A stretch of 64,000 bases of DNA, from contig NZ_RCZB01000001.1 in the NCBI RefSeq assembly GCF_006438785.1, positions 1,003,912-1,067,911 of the forward strand, given 5' to 3'. Every line of letters begins with the position of its first letter. Position 1 is the first letter of the stretch. This document shows positions 63,101 through 64,000 of this stretch, one piece after another. Source of the DNA: Rhodanobacter glycinis (GTDB taxonomy: Bacteria; Pseudomonadota; Gammaproteobacteria; Xanthomonadales; Rhodanobacteraceae). A program made the position numbers and the translations under genes. The notes beneath the pieces are model-generated. The model had not been told where the DNA came from, made no database searches, and worked only from the letters and a program-made list of their open reading frames with translations.

Positions 63101-63830
63101 GGCAGTGGCCTTGCTGAAGGATGCCGACGGCAACATCGACGTCAACCTGCCGGTCTCCGGCTCGCTGGACGATCCTCAGTTCAGCATGGGCGGCCTGATC
63201 TGGCACGCCCTCGGCAACCTGCTGGCCCGAGCGGTGACTTCACCGTTCCGCCTGCTCGCCTCGATCGGCGGCGGCAGCCACCCCGATCTGGGCTATGTGG
63301 AGTTCGTGCCGGGCTCGGCCGTGCTGGATGCCGGGGCCCAGGCACGCCTGGACCAGCTGGTGAAGCTGTTGCAGAGCAAGCCCTCGCTGACTCTCGACAT
63401 CACCGGCCGCATCGACCCCGGTGTGGATGAGAGCGGACTGCGCAAGGTGATGGTCGACGACCTGATACACCAGGCCAAGGCCGACGACGATGGCAAGAAA
63501 GCAGATCCAGCCACGCTCAAGCTCACTCCCGACGAGTATGAGCACTATCTGGAACACGTCTACAAGCACACCAAGTTTCCCAAGCCGAAGAACATGATCG
63601 GCCTGACCAAGTCGCAACCTCCGGAGGAAATGCACCAGCTGCTGGAGGCAAATATGCCGGTTGACGCGACCGCGTTGCGGCAGCTCGCCGAGCGCCGCGC
63701 CCAGGCAGTGCAGGCCTGGCTGAAGGGCAAGCTCGACGACAAGCGCATGACCAAGCGGCCGCCCAAGCTGGACGCCAAGGGCATCGAGGACAAAGGCAAG
63801 ACCACCCGGGTGGACTTCGGCCTGCATTGA
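60183..63830 (+). CDS. DUF748 / AsmA-like large envelope protein
   Basis: 1215 residues. One N-terminal transmembrane helix (VLILGIVLVAFGLLGFFAG, about residues 33-51), then a long periplasmic region built of beta-rich AsmA-type repeats. A conserved HLNPYTLRLQLDQLHIGD segment follows the helix. A Pro/Ala-rich stretch lies near residue 800. The last 180 residues are hydrophilic and include YVEFVPGSAVLDAGAQ.RLDQLVKLL, similar to the start of an OmpA-like domain. Related AsmA/TamB/YhdP proteins bridge the periplasm in lipid transport or outer-membrane assembly; a lipid-transfer role here is inferred. Start follows GGAGAG. Confidence 0.85.
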   Translation: MVDRRHLLDDLRLAQLRAHADRLYRSHRLRKAVLILGIVLVAFGLLGFFAGPPIIRAQLQSRLSAKLRRPVSIGAAHLNPYTLRLQLDQLHIGDADGHSPFVDVDQLVINASWTSLFRLAPVLDELSLQHPQLHITRNGPQRFNFSDLIERFSGPADPHAKPARFALANISVHNGDIRFDDQVLKGSHRVDQIELGIPFLANLPSDTDLFVQPLLAMRVDGSSLRIDGQTKPFADSRESVMAFHLNRLDLPRYLAYAPEPLPIAVPHGQLSGKLELHFTTGRNGNQLRLDGDLALDDFTLTTPGGNVLVELGHGSARLADVQPLLSRYHLGAVGVDKLTLHYHRDADGRSNFDALTASNPAKPAGPPTEVKIDVLSLNGSRFDYVDLGSRGAQPGTLDLQNLHGTLRGLSTVAAPAAVLDVAGQLAGGNIASSGKLDLANTHYSGRFNLKDARLAPLQALALPQLQADISSGTMDAEGQLVAEWGTRVNVHLEPATIRVNSLELKRADSKLAPIAWDSLELKIARLDLAGSEARLDSLVARGLKLDVQRQRNGSFDLAALMGPSTPGKVTPRGATARNKTRPAPAASPGWHWSLAQLQVEDSDINYKDLAADKPMPLAVHVEHYGIQGLSDDMHRPLKLALTGKLGKGDYDVSGSVKPQPMEADLRLNTHGMDIAPLQSMISVPLNVRIGSALLSLDGHVRYSDRGSAPARIDYRGQATLGRVKVQDKLTGDDFLRWHSLSASGLTVRLGQGAPHADIGGMVLSDFYARVIVNPTGRINLQDVVASPETAPVSVTREQSAPQAAAAATAAAAKPVAVEEGPRPEIRIGQITVARGQLNYTDNFIKPNYTANVTDLGGKVGAFGTADGTPPAELVLQGKLDENSPVDIGGIINPLTPVAFLDIKAKANGVELTHLSPYSGKYAGYPITNGQLNVDVHYQLDQRKLTADNHIFITQLTFGDRIEGPGVSHLPVKLAVALLKDADGNIDVNLPVSGSLDDPQFSMGGLIWHALGNLLARAVTSPFRLLASIGGGSHPDLGYVEFVPGSAVLDAGAQARLDQLVKLLQSKPSLTLDITGRIDPGVDESGLRKVMVDDLIHQAKADDDGKKADPATLKLTPDEYEHYLEHVYKHTKFPKPKNMIGLTKSQPPEEMHQLLEANMPVDATALRQLAERRAQAVQAWLKGKLDDKRMTKRPPKLDAKGIEDKGKTTRVDFGLH

Positions 63831-63952
63831 GCCCGCAGATAAGAAGAGGCCGGCGACATGCGGGTGCGTACGCGCCGCATAACGGGCTGGTCGATTCACG
63901 GCAGGGCCAAGAGGCTTCACAATGGGCGCTTTCCCCAGCCGGAATCCTCCCC

Positions 63953-64000
63953 ATGACCTACACCGCCAAGGCACGCTACGCCAGCGAACTTCAATCCATC
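63953..64000 (+). CDS. start of a gene, possibly 2-amino-3-ketobutyrate CoA ligase (partial)
   Basis: Sixteen codons up to the window edge (MTYTAKARYASELQSI), preceded by GGAA 8 nt upstream. The YASELQSI ending resembles the N-terminus of Kbl, which splits the Tdh product into glycine and acetyl-CoA. The assignment rests on this short stretch and on tdh being one gene upstream, so it is tentative. Confidence 0.4.
   Translation, partial: MTYTAKARYASELQSI

Noticed and set aside
60228..63206. 992-codon - strand ORF opposite the DUF748 gene, and similar long antisense ORFs opposite rnr, the aminopeptidase and tdh/miaA
   Set aside because: All are shadows of well-supported genes, lacking ribosome binding sites and domain signals.

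Overview
The window is a GC-rich gammaproteobacterial chromosome segment. Gene orders and protein types (serC-pheA-aroA, clpS-clpA next to infA, the miaA-hfq-hflX-hflK-hflC-purA cluster, agmatine deiminase plus N-carbamoylputrescine amidase, a PHA-granule-region protein, REP/RAYT traces) fit the Xanthomonadales, most likely the Rhodanobacter/Dyella group. That placement is inferred from resemblance, not from a search. Most of the 64 kb is dense core metabolism and information processing.

Layout. 1-5.9 kb: partial ABC-F ATPase (-), small exported protein, agmatine-to-putrescine pair aguA/aguB, TraB-family membrane protein. 6.0-7.3 kb: tRNA-Leu(UAA) (+), an HU-family protein (-), tRNA-Cys and two identical tRNA-Gly genes (-). 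7.4-15.3 kb (all -): pgsA, uvrC, kdsB, aroA, pheA, serC and an FHA-domain protein. 15.4-21.1 kb: PHA-granule-region protein and infA (+), clpA and clpS (-), Nudix hydrolase, mnmA and hflD (+). 21.3-28.2 kb: a phosphate-acquisition block with a porin (-), RNase T (+) and pstS-pstC-pstA-pstB-phoU (+), with Pho-box-like sites before the porin and pstS. 28.2-32.4 kb (-): rnr, rlmB and a small membrane protein with 4-nt overlaps, then a guanidinium exporter behind a guanidine-II riboswitch. 32.5-42.6 kb: tRNA-Leu(CAG), VOC protein, tandem glycine riboswitch and gcvP, PAS-GGDEF cyclase, M1 aminopeptidase, large-subunit catalase.

42.6-52.0 kb is the accessory part. It holds a hairpin-rich gene-free stretch, a PEP-CTERM protein, a broken RAYT transposase remnant, a small secreted basic protein and a decayed copy of its 3' end, an Lrp-type regulator divergent from a threonine-dehydratase-like enzyme, a GST and several small proteins. 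It then carries a degenerate inverted repeat array, a truncated tRNA-Cys pseudogene, two adjacent palindromes and a two-gene module: a MazG/dCTPase-like pyrophosphohydrolase followed by a PD-(D/E)XK nuclease fused to a Schlafen-group-3/DUF2075 helicase. This module is visibly less GC-rich and is the best candidate here for an uncharacterised, probably anti-phage, system.

52.0-64 kb returns to core genes: DUF302 protein, purA, hflC, hflK, hflX, hfq and miaA (all - except the DUF302 gene), then tdh, a 1215-residue AsmA/DUF748 protein and the first codons of what is probably kbl, which would complete threonine-to-glycine conversion with tdh. gcvP, with its glycine riboswitch, could consume the glycine.
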